Positions 53,392-62,537 of a DNA stretch of 64,000 nt are shown piece by piece. Below the pieces are notes generated by a model. That model did no database searches and was not told where the DNA came from. It saw only the letters and a list, made by a program, of their open reading frames with translations. Source of the DNA: an uncultured Propionibacteriaceae bacterium. Lineage in GTDB: Bacteria; Actinomycetota; Actinomycetes; Propionibacteriales; Propionibacteriaceae. The DNA is taken from assembly GCA_945911015.1 (NCBI GenBank), contig CAMDZW010000010.1:1-64000 (forward strand), given 5' to 3'. Every line of letters begins with the position of its first letter. Within the stretch, counting starts at the first letter, position 1. The translations under genes were made by a program, and so were the position numbers.

Positions 53392-55241
53392 ACGCCCCGG
53401 GCGGGCCGGTGAAACCCGATGTCAGGCTGCAGGCCGAAGGAGTCCCGACCCAGCAGCGCCCACGTCCGTGGCGACTGATCGCACATCTGTGGCGGCAGGT
53501 CGTCGCCGAACCGATCGCTGAGGGCCGGTTGCGCGATGTCGGATGGCCACCCGGACTCCGGGTGATCGTGTGGGTCTGCCATGTGGCGCTGGGGCTGACC
53601 ACGGCTGTGGTCCTGGTCGCCGAACCGTTGCGGCGATTCCTCCCGCTCGGCCCGGTCAATGACGAACTGTCGATGCCTCGCCCACTGGTGCTGGTGTTGA
53701 CCCTGTTGATCGGCCTCTGCCTGACCCTGTTTCTGTTGGCCTGCACCCACGGGCCGACCTGGTTGTTGGTGCTCGGTCTGGTGGTCGGGACCCCGGCCCA
53801 GCTGATGATCGGCATGTATCCGCTGATCACCAGCGGCGGACTCTCCCCCGTGGTCCTACTGATCCTCGGCCTGGTCATCGCGGTCGCGGTGCTGATGATC
53901 TGCTGGCACCGACGCGGCCTCGGTCGACACCAGTTCGCCCTTCTGTACGGGTTGGTGCTGGCCCAATCGGTGGTCGCCACCGTCGATGCGAGCCGGCAGT
54001 CGGTGCCGCTGGGCTTTGATCTGCTCCCCGGTGTCATTGCCTTGCAGATCGTGCTGTTGGCACCACTGGCCACACCGTTGGTCTTCGCTGCCGGTACGGC
54101 CCCGGCCGAAGTGTCGGTGAACCTGTCGCTGCGCGCTGCATCGGTGCTGGGTCGGCGCAGCCGCCGCTCGGTGACCTACACCGTGATGGTCGCGGCCCTG
54201 GTGATCGGACTCGGGCAGTCGGTGTGGCAGGTGCTCAGGCTGCGGGCCCCGGACCTGCCGTGGCAGGTGGTGCTCACCACCGTGGCCACGGTCGGAGCCT
54301 GGGCCCTGATCGGACTGGTGGTGATCCGCCGCCGACATGGATGGCGCAGCGATGAGGTCGCCGAGACCGGTGGTTCCCTCGGCCTGCCGGCGGGTGTGGT
54401 GGTGGCCGGATCCTATCTGCCCTTGTTGGTGGTGCTGGGGGTGTTGATGCTGTTGACAACCGTCATCCCCGCTCTGGCCTGGTCCTTCGATGTGCTCCAG
54501 AGCTCCGCAGCAGTCGGGGCGATGCGGATCTTGGCGGTCGTGGTGGCCGTCGTGGTCGCGCTGGTGTCGCTGCGGCGGGGCCGTTCGATCCGAGCACTGG
54601 TGCTGCTGTGTGCCGCGGTGGCCATGACACCGGTCGCGGTCACGGTGCTGGCTGCCCCAGACCGCGGCTTCACCGTCAACGTCGCGGTGGTGACCACCGT
54701 GGTGGTGGTGTCTCTGACCGGCTGGGCGGTGACTTTGGCCGTACGGCGACGACTCACCGAGACCCGTGCAGTCGGGATCTTGGCGCTGACCGTGCTGTGT
54801 TGTCTGGTGCCCCACCGCACGATCCTGGCCGAGCCGTTGGAGTTCCTGCTCGGCGACGGGGTCGGGCTGGTGCTGCTCGGCCTGTGGTGGCAGCTGCTCA
54901 CCGCCAGTGAGGTCGCCAATCGTCGCTCCCACCGCTTCGGACTGACCAGCAGGGTCCTGCTCCTGCTGACGGCCAACCTGTTGACGACGGTGGTGTTGGC
55001 CTACTACGTACTGACCCGGCAACCGGCGATCGGTGGGATGCAGTCCACGGTCGCCTTCGGGGACCAGACGCTTGGGCTCGCGATCCTGGCCGGGGCCGCC
55101 ATTGCGGTGTTGGCCGACATCAGCCGGGACCGGCTGCCCAGTCAGCGTCCCATCAGGGCATCACAGGCCACGGCCAGGCAGGCAGCAACCCGCCAGTCCA
55201 GTCGCGCCCCGTTGGATGCGGACGGCAGGGTGCAGTCATAG
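53379..55241 (+). CDS. Polytopic membrane protein of unknown function
   Basis: A 620-residue protein with about 14-16 hydrophobic helices between residues 55 and 585 and short loops. The N-terminus is basic and the C-terminal tail polar ([22 protein letters not shown]). No transporter or enzyme signature is recognised. The ATG at 53379 lies within the end of the propeller gene, so the two are coupled. Its last 100 bp overlap the scramblase-like gene on the other strand. Confidence 0.7.
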   Translation: MAHLNAPGGPVKPDVRLQAEGVPTQQRPRPWRLIAHLWRQVVAEPIAEGRLRDVGWPPGLRVIVWVCHVALGLTTAVVLVAEPLRRFLPLGPVNDELSMPRPLVLVLTLLIGLCLTLFLLACTHGPTWLLVLGLVVGTPAQLMIGMYPLITSGGLSPVVLLILGLVIAVAVLMICWHRRGLGRHQFALLYGLVLAQSVVATVDASRQSVPLGFDLLPGVIALQIVLLAPLATPLVFAAGTAPAEVSVNLSLRAASVLGRRSRRSVTYTVMVAALVIGLGQSVWQVLRLRAPDLPWQVVLTTVATVGAWALIGLVVIRRRHGWRSDEVAETGGSLGLPAGVVVAGSYLPLLVVLGVLMLLTTVIPALAWSFDVLQSSAAVGAMRILAVVVAVVVALVSLRRGRSIRALVLLCAAVAMTPVAVTVLAAPDRGFTVNVAVVTTVVVVSLTGWAVTLAVRRRLTETRAVGILALTVLCCLVPHRTILAEPLEFLLGDGVGLVLLGLWWQLLTASEVANRRSHRFGLTSRVLLLLTANLLTTVVLAYYVLTRQPAIGGMQSTVAFGDQTLGLAILAGAAIAVLADISRDRLPSQRPIRASQATARQAATRQSSRAPLDADGRVQS

Positions 55242-55741
55242 GAGTCACGCAACGCCCACTGCCGTTCGATCGACAGCAGTGGCTGACCGCCCTCGGCAGT
55301 GAAGTCGAAATGGACCGGCCAGCCGAAGTCGGTGAAGCGGCGCAGGAACGCCACGAACTGGTTCCGTTCCTCTCCGCGACCCGTGAGCCCCTGGGAAGGG
55401 ACCTCGAGCAGCCAGGTCGACCGCCACAGTGACGAGCCGAAGTCCTTCTGGAACAGGCCCAGATGTTGCCCCTCGCCGTCGGTGATGTCGTAGGCGGCGT
55501 TCAGGTCGATGACATTGCGGGCCAGGAAACCGAACAACGGGGTTGTCCTGGCCTCGTCGGCAAAGAAGGTCACCTGCTCCTTCAAGGCGAATCGCTTCTG
55601 CTCGGCGAAGGCGATCATCGGACCGTCCTTGCCGCCGGCCCTCACCTCGTACCGGTTCACCATCATGGTGATGCGCTGGCGCAGCGCGAAGCGGTCGAGG
55701 GCGTACGGTTGGATCTGCGGTGCGGTCACGAGCCGAATCAT
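55142..55741 (-). CDS. Scramblase/LURP-one-related (Tubby-like fold) protein
   Basis: A 199-residue protein. [61 protein letters not shown] and the C-terminal hydrophobic helix [14 protein letters not shown] match the small bacterial LURP-one/scramblase-like family. Its fold is a 12-strand barrel with a C-terminal helix. The role in bacteria is unknown. The start at 55741 is followed by [20 protein letters not shown]. Its 3' end overlaps the convergent membrane-protein gene by 100 bp. Confidence 0.8.
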   Translation of the reverse strand: MIRLVTAPQIQPYALDRFALRQRITMMVNRYEVRAGGKDGPMIAFAEQKRFALKEQVTFFADEARTTPLFGFLARNVIDLNAAYDITDGEGQHLGLFQKDFGSSLWRSTWLLEVPSQGLTGRGEERNQFVAFLRRFTDFGWPVHFDFTAEGGQPLLSIERQWALRDSYDCTLPSASNGARLDWRVAACLAVACDALMGR

Positions 55742-55780
55742 GACAAGCAACAAGGTCACCGCAGTCCGGCTCGGGCGAAG

Positions 55781-55810
55781 TTGAGCCCCTCCGGCCAAGA
55801 CTGCTACAGT
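55781..55810 (+). promoter_or_regulatory. Promoter of rpsT
   Basis: TTGAGC (55781-55786) and TACAGT (55805-55810) are 18 bp apart and fit sigma-70. They leave a leader of roughly 54 nt before the GTG of rpsT. Confidence 0.65.
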
Positions 55811-55870
55811 GGGCCGTCGCGCCCGTGGGCGCACACCAGACCCTGTAGTCCTGAAACGAAGGCATACCCT

Positions 55871-56134
55871 GTGGCCAACATCAAGTCCCAGATCAAGCGG
55901 AACAAGACCAACGAGAAGGCTCGCCAGCGCAACAAGGCTGTCCGCTCGCGGCTGAAGTCCGCGATCCGGAGCTTCCGCGAGGCTGCCGATGCCGGTGACA
56001 CCACCAAGGCCCAGGAGCACGCTCGCGCGGCCACTCGTCTGCTCGACAAGGCCGCCTCGAAGGGCGTCATCCACAAGAACCAGGCTGCCAACCGCAAGTC
56101 GAAGGTTGCTGCGCGCGCCGCTGCGCTGAGCTGA
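55871..56134 (+). CDS. rpsT: 30S ribosomal protein S20
   Basis: An 87-residue basic helical protein, [26 protein letters not shown]..., ending [15 protein letters not shown], which binds 16S rRNA. The GTG start at 55871 gives the standard N-terminus. It is a single-gene unit with a promoter at 55781-55810 and a strong terminator. Its position opposite holA is conserved in actinobacteria. Confidence 0.96.
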   Translation: MANIKSQIKRNKTNEKARQRNKAVRSRLKSAIRSFREAADAGDTTKAQEHARAATRLLDKAASKGVIHKNQAANRKSKVAARAAALS

Positions 56135-56158
56135 GACCTTCACCGAAACGGTCTGATC

Positions 56159-56192
56159 GATCCCGGTCCCCCTACAGGGTGGGACCGGGATC
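56159..56192. terminator. Strong terminator between rpsT and holA
   Basis: GATCCCGGTCCC (56159-56170) and GGGACCGGGATC (56181-56192) form a perfect 12-bp stem with a 10-nt loop, followed by a T-rich GTTCGTCTTT. It can serve both convergent genes. Confidence 0.9.
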
Positions 56193-56232
56193 GTTCGTCT
56201 TTGCGCGCGGACGGTGGCTGCGTGCGACGATG

Positions 56233-57240
56233 TCAGCGTCGGCTGCGACTGACGGCCAGGACCGCCTTTTCCAGGGCAAAGTCAGCGTTGTCGGCTGCCC
56301 CCTTGATCTCGGCGTCGGCCTGGGCGACGGCCAGCAGGGCATGGGCGATGCCGCCCTGGTCCCAGCCACGAGCCTGATTGCGCAGGGTCTTCAACTTCCA
56401 CGGCGGCACACCGACCTCGCTGGCCAGCTCCGGGTCCCGTAGCCCTCGTGGCGCGGTCATGAACCGGCCCAGCCCGCGCAGGCTGGAGGCCAGGGCCGAG
56501 GTGACCAGCACCGGCGGCGCCCCGGTGCCCAGTGCCCACCGCAACTGCTCCAGGGCCCGGGTGGTCTGACCGGCGATGGTGGCATCGGCGACGGCGAAGC
56601 TGGTGACCTCGCTCCGTCCGGCGAAGTAGGTGTTGACCAGCTGCTCAGTGATCGGCGCGCCGTCGGCATCATCATGGAGCTGCTTGACAGCACCGACCAG
56701 TCCCCGCAGGTCGGCACCTTGGGCATCAACCAGCCGTTGGGCGACATGCGAGTCCACTCGGGCACCCAGGCGGCGGAATTCGGCTTCGACGAACTGGGCG
56801 AGCTCCCAGGCCTTGAGCGACTGGCAGGGCACCACCTCGACCTGGGATTTGAGCTTGCGGAGTTTGTCGAGCAGTCCTTTGCCCTTGACACCGCCGGGAT
56901 GGACCAGGACCAGGGCAATGTCGGGATCGGGATCCTTGGCCAGGGCGAGGAGTTGGTCGGTGAGGTCGCTCGGCAGCTCCGACAGCGACCTGATCACCGC
57001 CATCCGGCGACTGGCCAGCAGCGACCCTCCAGTGATCTCAGCGAGTCCGGGCCCGTCGAGCTCCCCGCCCTCGGCCCACGAGATCTCCAACTCCGGCTCC
57101 AGGGCACGCGCTGCGGCAACCTGCGCCGCGACAGCACGATCGGCCAGAAGGCTCTCCGGTCCGGTGACCAACAAGGTCCGGCCGAAGGGGTCGGTGTTCG
57201 CTGGCCGGGGGTCGCGGCGCGGTGCGGAAGGCATGGCCAC
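56233..57240 (-). CDS. holA: DNA polymerase III subunit delta
   Basis: A 335-residue clamp-loader subunit. LLVTGPESLLADRAV replaces the usual GxD/E start, ITGGSLLASRRMAVIRSLSEL and VHPGGVKGKGLLDKLRKL are typical of actinobacterial HolA. The C-terminal helical collar has PPWKLKTLRNQARGW. It opens the beta clamp for loading. It is beside comEA/comEC and rpsT, the usual arrangement, although a PH-GNAT gene is inserted here. Confidence 0.92.
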   Translation of the reverse strand: MAMPSAPRRDPRPANTDPFGRTLLVTGPESLLADRAVAAQVAAARALEPELEISWAEGGELDGPGLAEITGGSLLASRRMAVIRSLSELPSDLTDQLLALAKDPDPDIALVLVHPGGVKGKGLLDKLRKLKSQVEVVPCQSLKAWELAQFVEAEFRRLGARVDSHVAQRLVDAQGADLRGLVGAVKQLHDDADGAPITEQLVNTYFAGRSEVTSFAVADATIAGQTTRALEQLRWALGTGAPPVLVTSALASSLRGLGRFMTAPRGLRDPELASEVGVPPWKLKTLRNQARGWDQGGIAHALLAVAQADAEIKGAADNADFALEKAVLAVSRSRR

Positions 57241-57310
57241 AGCATGCCATCTGACACCGACAGACCTCGACGCCGATCACCAACGCACCACGGGCCGCTG
57301 AGCTGGCGCG

Positions 57311-58459
57311 TCAGACCCGGTCGGCCAAGTCGCAGGTCAGCACGAGCTCATCGGGCCCCGAAGCCGTCGATTCGGTCCAGCCCAGCTCACGGTAGCGCTC
57401 ACGCTGGGAGCGATCGGTGAGCCGTACGGTCGCTGTGGTGGTCCCCCGCATCGCCATTTCGTCCAGGGCGTAGTCAAGCACCAGCTGATTGTTGGCCACG
57501 CTGCTGCGCTCGAGCACCAGCCCGAGACGATGGAGTTCGTCGGAGTCGTAGCAGAGGTAGCCGACCGGCTCGTCATCGAGCTCCACGAGTCTGACCTTGT
57601 ACGTACGGTCCTGCAACACCTCTTCCCACCACGAGCCGCCGCCGTCGCCGCCGACGATCCGGCGCTCGAGCTCGACCAAAGTGGCATGGTCGTCACCGCG
57701 GGCGCGCCGGACGATCAGGTCGTCCTCCTCCGGGTCCGGCTCCGCCGCGGTCCCGGGATCGGACACCGCTGCCCAGACCGGCGGGCTCTGAGGGGTGGGT
57801 GGGCTTGCTGGGGTGGGTGGACTCTTCGGGGTCGAGACATCGGTCGGGGTCGAGACATCGGTCGGGGTCGGGGAGCTCGGCGCAGTCGCGGCTGGCGACG
57901 CTGTCCGGGCCGCAGCAATGATCGTGGTGTCCGGCGACGGTGGGCTCTTCGGCCGGTCGCGAACGGCCCCCAGCACCATCGTCGCCGGCGACGGCGGACT
58001 GGCCGGTGAGTCCGGCGAGCTGGCCGATTCGACACGGTCCCGGATCAGGGCGAGCAGGGTCGCCGCCACCTGATCGGCTCGAGCCGGGGTCCTCCGCCGC
58101 AGCTTGCGGGTGCCCTTCTGGACTGCCCACGCCTCGACGGTGCCGCTGCCGTGGTCGATGATCAGCCCGTTCGGTCCGGGCTTGATGGTCCGGATCTCTT
58201 GCGGTTCAAGGATGTGGCGATGGAGCGGGTTGATCACATGGACCCGGTCGTTGATCACGATCCGAGGGTGGAGTGCCACCAGCCACATGTAGACGATGCC
58301 CAACACGGCCATCACGATCAGGGCGATGACGAGGGCAAAGATGCCCAGGCCCGAGACCAACATCGCGATCAGACCGGCAAGGGCAGAAACACCGCCGGCG
58401 ATCACCACCCAGGCGAAGACCTGGGTCCCCACCGCACACCTGAACACCGTCCGAGACAC
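57311..58459 (-). CDS. Membrane PH-like domain protein fused to a GNAT acetyltransferase
   Basis: A 382-residue protein. Two adjacent transmembrane helices (about residues 15-60) are followed by a PH-like segment (RIVINDRVHVINPLHRHILEPQEIRTIKPGPNGLIIDHG). Next is a Pro/Ser/Thr-rich linker of about 90 residues with a duplicated TDVSTP. A GNAT domain comes last (DDLIVRRARGDDHATLVELERRI; QLVLDYALDEMAMRG). The acetyl-CoA P-loop is degraded: no clear QxxGxG/A. GTG at 58459 is the chosen start. Membrane recruitment of an acetyltransferase-like domain is inferred. Confidence 0.65.
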   Translation of the reverse strand: MSRTVFRCAVGTQVFAWVVIAGGVSALAGLIAMLVSGLGIFALVIALIVMAVLGIVYMWLVALHPRIVINDRVHVINPLHRHILEPQEIRTIKPGPNGLIIDHGSGTVEAWAVQKGTRKLRRRTPARADQVAATLLALIRDRVESASSPDSPASPPSPATMVLGAVRDRPKSPPSPDTTIIAAARTASPAATAPSSPTPTDVSTPTDVSTPKSPPTPASPPTPQSPPVWAAVSDPGTAAEPDPEEDDLIVRRARGDDHATLVELERRIVGGDGGGSWWEEVLQDRTYKVRLVELDDEPVGYLCYDSDELHRLGLVLERSSVANNQLVLDYALDEMAMRGTTTATVRLTDRSQRERYRELGWTESTASGPDELVLTCDLADRV

Positions 58460-58517
58460 GAAGGCGAATCTACCCGGTCCGTGGGCATGACCAAGGATGC
58501 GCGCCGGGGCGACCCTG

Positions 58518-58566
58518 TGTGGACCAGTTGTCCCCAGCTCAGATCCGCGACCAAGCATTGTCCACA
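58518..58566. promoter_or_regulatory. Cluster of DnaA-box-like nonamers upstream of comEA
   Basis: TTGTCCACA (58558-58566) matches the actinobacterial DnaA box exactly. TTGTCCCCA (58528-58536) and inverted TGTGGACCA (58518-58526) each differ by one base. All lie in the 158-bp gap before comEA. DnaA control of this promoter is possible but unproven. Confidence 0.4.
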
Positions 58567-58617
58567 GACAGTCGGATCCGATGAACAGTCCTGGCCGAAA
58601 CAACCCATTGTCTGGAC

Positions 58618-59430
58618 ATGCCGCGCGCACGCCCCACCCTCACCGACCAGATGCGGGCCCGCCTCGCCTCCCTGAGCGAGCCGGGGCCGGATCGCATGCC
58701 CGAAGCCGTTGACGAGCATCGCTCAACGCCAGATCATGCTGACCAGCCCGCTACGGTCCCCGGGGCGGACGACAGCGCTCCGCCACGGTCGATCATCCGC
58801 GGCTTCACCCGCACCCACTTCGTGGTTGTGGCCGTGGTGGTGACCATGGCCGTCGGGTTCGCTGCCTGGACCATGCTGCGGGCCCGAGACCACGCCGTGG
58901 GAGCCGAGGTCCCGATCACCGTGACCTCGGCCACGGAGGTGCCCACGCGACCGGACGAGCCCGAATCCACCCCCGCCCCACCCGCGACGATCGCGGTCCA
59001 TGTCGTCGGCGAGGTGTCCACCCCCGGTGTGGTCGAGCTGACCGAGGGCGCCCGCGTCGCTGATGCGATTGCGGCAGCCGGCGGTCTCACCGCAAAGGCG
59101 GTCCCCGGTCGGCTCAATCTTGCCCAGCGACTCCACGACGGAGAACAGATCTTCATCTCCGATGCGAGCGATCCACCCAGCGAGGTGACCTCGGGATCGG
59201 CCGGTCTCCCCGACCGCGATCCCCCTCCCGACTCCGATGCTCCGGTCAACCTGAACACCGCCACCGCCGAGCAGTTGGAGTCGCTGCCCGGGGTCGGACC
59301 GGCCACCGCCCAAGCCATCATCGCCTGGCGCTCCGCCCACGGCCGATTCACCACCGTGGAGGAACTGCAGGAGGTCGATGGCATCGGACCGAAGACCTTC
59401 GCCCGGCTCAAGCCATTGGTGACGATCTGA
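58618..59430 (+). CDS. comEA: Competence protein ComEA
   Basis: A 270-residue DNA receptor for transformation. After a cytoplasmic start there is one transmembrane helix near residues 69-88. An SLBB domain follows (VHVVGEVSTPGVVELTEGARVADAIAAAGG), then a Pro/Asp linker and a C-terminal helix-hairpin-helix pair (VNLNTATAEQLESLPGVGPATAQAIIAWR). It binds incoming DNA at the outer face and hands it to ComEC, whose gene begins 2 bp after its stop codon. Confidence 0.93.
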   Translation: MPRARPTLTDQMRARLASLSEPGPDRMPEAVDEHRSTPDHADQPATVPGADDSAPPRSIIRGFTRTHFVVVAVVVTMAVGFAAWTMLRARDHAVGAEVPITVTSATEVPTRPDEPESTPAPPATIAVHVVGEVSTPGVVELTEGARVADAIAAAGGLTAKAVPGRLNLAQRLHDGEQIFISDASDPPSEVTSGSAGLPDRDPPPDSDAPVNLNTATAEQLESLPGVGPATAQAIIAWRSAHGRFTTVEELQEVDGIGPKTFARLKPLVTI

Positions 59431-59431
59431 C

Positions 59432-61786
59432 ATGGCCGACCGACCAAGTGAGCCGATGGACTGGCGGCTCGCCCCGGTGACGGTGGTCGCCTGGGCCGCC
59501 TGTTGGGCAGGTACCTCCGGTGATCGGTTGTGGTGGATCGTGGCATTGGTCGTCGCCGGGCTCATCGCGGTCATCTCGATCCATACATCCATCTCCGGCC
59601 GGTTCGCCGGCCGAATCCGTGGGTCCGCCGCATTGTGGTGGGCGATGGTGCTGGTCATTGCAGCGTTGGGCACGTTGGCGGTGCTCCGCAGCACTCACCT
59701 CCATCGGTCCGAGGCCGCCCAACTGGCCCAGGGCTCCGCCTTCGTCAGCGCAGATCTGACCATCTCCGGTGACCCTCGCGTCACCCCCGGAGGTTTCAGT
59801 CCGCGACTGGTGATCCCAGTGACCCTCACCGAGGTCACCGCTCGTGGGGAGCAGATCGGTCTGCGTCGCGCCGCGGTGGTCTCGGCAGCGGTGGACAGCC
59901 CCCTGGCCGAGGCCGTCCTCGGCTCGCGGTGGCGAGTCGGTGGACGGCTCGGACCAGCCGAGCCGCAAGACTCGATCGTCGGGTTTCTTCGGGTGACCAG
60001 CGCCGAGCAGACCGCACCACCATCAGCGTCATGGCGCCTCGTCGAACGCCTGCGTGAAGGGCTGCGCCAGTCAGTGGCCGACCGACCGGCTGGGCCGCGC
60101 GCCCTCGTACCGGCTCTGGTGGTCGGTGACGTCGCCGCCGTCAGCGACGAGCTGAAGGCCGAGTTCGTCACCACCGGATTGACACACCTGACCGCGGTGT
60201 CGGGAGCCAATCTCACACTCATGTTGGGTTTCGTGCTGGTCCTGGCACGGTGGGCGGGCGTACGGGGTCGCTGGCTCACCGTCGTGGCGGTCGCCACCAC
60301 AGCCGTTTTCGTCGCACTGTGCCGCACCGAGCCGAGTGTGCTGCGGGCGACCGCGATGGGCCTGGTCGCACTCGCGGCGGTCGGGCGAGGAGCACCCGGC
60401 GGCAAGGCCATGCGGCACCTGTGCGTGGCCATGATCGCACTGTTGGCCATCGATCCGTGGCTGGCCCGCTCCGCCGGCTTCGCCCTGTCGACCCTGGCGA
60501 CCGGAGGGATCCTCGTGTGGGCAGGAAAGTGGGCCGACAAGCTGTCCTGGGTGCCGCGCGTCGTCGCCGAGGCAGCAGCGGTACCCCTGGCCGCCCAACT
60601 GGCCACCCAACCTGTTGTCTCGGCGCTGTCCGGGCAGGTCAGCATGGTGGGTCTGCTCGCCAATGCCCTGGCCGGGCCCTTGGTCGGTCCGGCCACGGTG
60701 GCCGGCTTTGCCGCGGCCGGACTGTCGCTGATCCATCCCAGCCTGGCCAGCATCGCCGGTTGGGCCGCCAGTTGGCCCGCCCAGGGCATCATCTGGATCT
60801 CCGCGTTCACCGGAGCCCTCCCCGGGGCGGCACTTGAGATCCCGGCCACTCCGGCCACCGTCGTGTTGGTCGGAGTCGTCACCGTGGTGACGGCCTGGTG
60901 GATGCCACATCTGTTGTCCCGTCGGTGGGCCTGCCTCGCAGTCGTGGTCGTGATGGTGGTCGTGCTGATCCGGGCACCGGCCACGCCCGGCTGGCCGCCG
61001 AAGGACTGGGATGTGGTCTTCTGCGATGTCGGCCAGGGCGACGCCGCGGTCGTGAAGGTCGCGGCCGCCACCGCAATCGTGATCGACACCGGCCCCGAAC
61101 CAGCTGATGTCGACCGCTGTCTGACCCGGCTCGGGGTCACCCATGTGCCCTTGTTGGTGCTGTCCCACTACCACGCTGACCATGTCGGCGGGCTCGCCGG
61201 CGTCTTGCCCCGCAGACGGGTCGACCTCGTGCTGACCTCACCGCTGCGGTCCCCCGAGTGGGCAGCTGCCCACGTCGACCAGGCCGCAGCCGAGCACCAT
61301 GTTGCGGTCCGCACCACCGTGGCCGGGGACACGATCACCGTCGGCGACATCGTCTGGCACACCCTGTGGCCGCCCCCTGGCCACCACGTTGGACCGATCG
61401 CCGACACCGACCAGGAGTCATCACAGGAGAACGACAGCTCAGTGGTGGCGCGGGTGGTGTTGCCCAACGACGTGACCATCCTGTTCACCGGCGACATCGA
61501 ACCGGCCGGTCAGGCCGCTCTCCTGGCTCGGGACCCAGACCTGCGCGCCGACATCGTCAAGGTCCCCCACCACGGCTCGAGCCGCCAGGACCGCGACTTT
61601 CTCGCCGCCACCGGCGCCCGGATCGCGGCCACCTCGTCCGGAGTCGACAACTCCTACGGCCACCCCGCACCACGCACCGTCGACCTGCTCCACCAACTCG
61701 GCATGACCGTGCTCCGCACCGACCTCTCCAGCGCCATAGCCATCGGCCGCCACGACGAACACTGGACCGTGAGAACCCTGCGCTGA
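59432..61786 (+). CDS. comEC: ComEC/Rec2 DNA uptake channel
   Basis: A 784-residue protein. Several N-terminal helices and a DUF4131-like part precede the competence domain (VVGDVAAVSDELKAEFVTTGLTHLTAVSGANLTLML). The C-terminal metallo-beta-lactamase-like part from about residue 527 (FCDVGQGDAAVVKV) has SHYHADHVGG and VKVPHHGSSRQD with metal ligands kept. The last domain may degrade the non-transported strand. It is coupled to comEA. It is the last intact gene of the conserved block before the decayed region. Confidence 0.93.
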   Translation: MADRPSEPMDWRLAPVTVVAWAACWAGTSGDRLWWIVALVVAGLIAVISIHTSISGRFAGRIRGSAALWWAMVLVIAALGTLAVLRSTHLHRSEAAQLAQGSAFVSADLTISGDPRVTPGGFSPRLVIPVTLTEVTARGEQIGLRRAAVVSAAVDSPLAEAVLGSRWRVGGRLGPAEPQDSIVGFLRVTSAEQTAPPSASWRLVERLREGLRQSVADRPAGPRALVPALVVGDVAAVSDELKAEFVTTGLTHLTAVSGANLTLMLGFVLVLARWAGVRGRWLTVVAVATTAVFVALCRTEPSVLRATAMGLVALAAVGRGAPGGKAMRHLCVAMIALLAIDPWLARSAGFALSTLATGGILVWAGKWADKLSWVPRVVAEAAAVPLAAQLATQPVVSALSGQVSMVGLLANALAGPLVGPATVAGFAAAGLSLIHPSLASIAGWAASWPAQGIIWISAFTGALPGAALEIPATPATVVLVGVVTVVTAWWMPHLLSRRWACLAVVVVMVVVLIRAPATPGWPPKDWDVVFCDVGQGDAAVVKVAAATAIVIDTGPEPADVDRCLTRLGVTHVPLLVLSHYHADHVGGLAGVLPRRRVDLVLTSPLRSPEWAAAHVDQAAAEHHVAVRTTVAGDTITVGDIVWHTLWPPPGHHVGPIADTDQESSQENDSSVVARVVLPNDVTILFTGDIEPAGQAALLARDPDLRADIVKVPHHGSSRQDRDFLAATGARIAATSSGVDNSYGHPAPRTVDLLHQLGMTVLRTDLSSAIAIGRHDEHWTVRTLR

Positions 61787-61887
61787 CCCCGAACCATGCC
61801 GACGTCGTGGGACGGCCCCTCAGGACATCTGATGGCTTAGACCGCATTCCTCACTGCTCGCGTAGCGAATCCAGATCTGCACGGGTC

Positions 61888-62513
61888 ATGACCGTCCGGA
61901 TCTCGAGTCCAATATCTCCGAGGGACTGGCCAGGCACAGGCGACCGGTCAATCGCACACACAGAGCACGGTCCAGACATCCGCTCCGAGAGCCTGAACCG
62001 CGTCCCTCACTGCTCCACCGGCGGAAATGACGTCCTCAACGATCTCTTTCGGGAACCAGACCAGTACGAACTCAGCGCCTTCATGGGTGCTCGTCTGGCT
62101 GATCATCTGGTGCTGGTGGCTCGCACCGACGGCACCGTCGTGGGATACCTGCTCGCCGAGCACGTCGCACGGGACGCAGACGCCTTCCGTCACGCCCATT
62201 CGATGTGGCACGTCCATCACATCGTCGTCGACAGCGGTCGCAGACGCAGCGGAGCTGGGCAAGCTCTCATGCAAGAAGTCGTCGCGCAAGTAACAGCAGG
62301 ACGTCCGCTGTTCAACTCTCCTCCTGGGCATTCAACACCCAGGCACATGAGTTCTTCGGCGCACAAGGATTCGCTCCGATGAGCGTCGTGGACTCGGCAG
62401 CAACGTTGCTTGACTCCCTGATCAATCACGTTCGCAACGCCGACGGACACTTCATCTGGTGTCACGCCCAGCTGCTCGACGAGTTGGACACCGCCCTGGG
62501 GGATCTGGCCTGA
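61888..62513 (+). pseudogene. GNAT acetyltransferase, frameshifted
   Basis: One frame codes the start and core of a GNAT protein (DHLVLVARTDGTVVGYLLAEHV; HHIVVDSGRRRSGAGQALM, the acetyl-CoA loop). Another codes its end (LSSWAFNTQAHEFFGAQGFAPMSV). They join if one G is added after 62310, so the simplest event is a one-base deletion in CTGGTTC. The 5' part also holds a repeated RxPHCS motif (DRIPHCS near 61840, NRVPHCS near 61998). It is either a decayed gene or a sequencing indel. G+C is visibly lower than in comEC. Confidence 0.7.
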
Positions 62514-62537
62514 GTTGCGAGGGCGTTGCGCGACCTC

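Noticed and set aside
58518-58566. Chromosomal replication origin
   Set aside because: Only three DnaA-like boxes, no AT-rich unwinding element and no dnaA, dnaN or rnpA-rpmH genes nearby.
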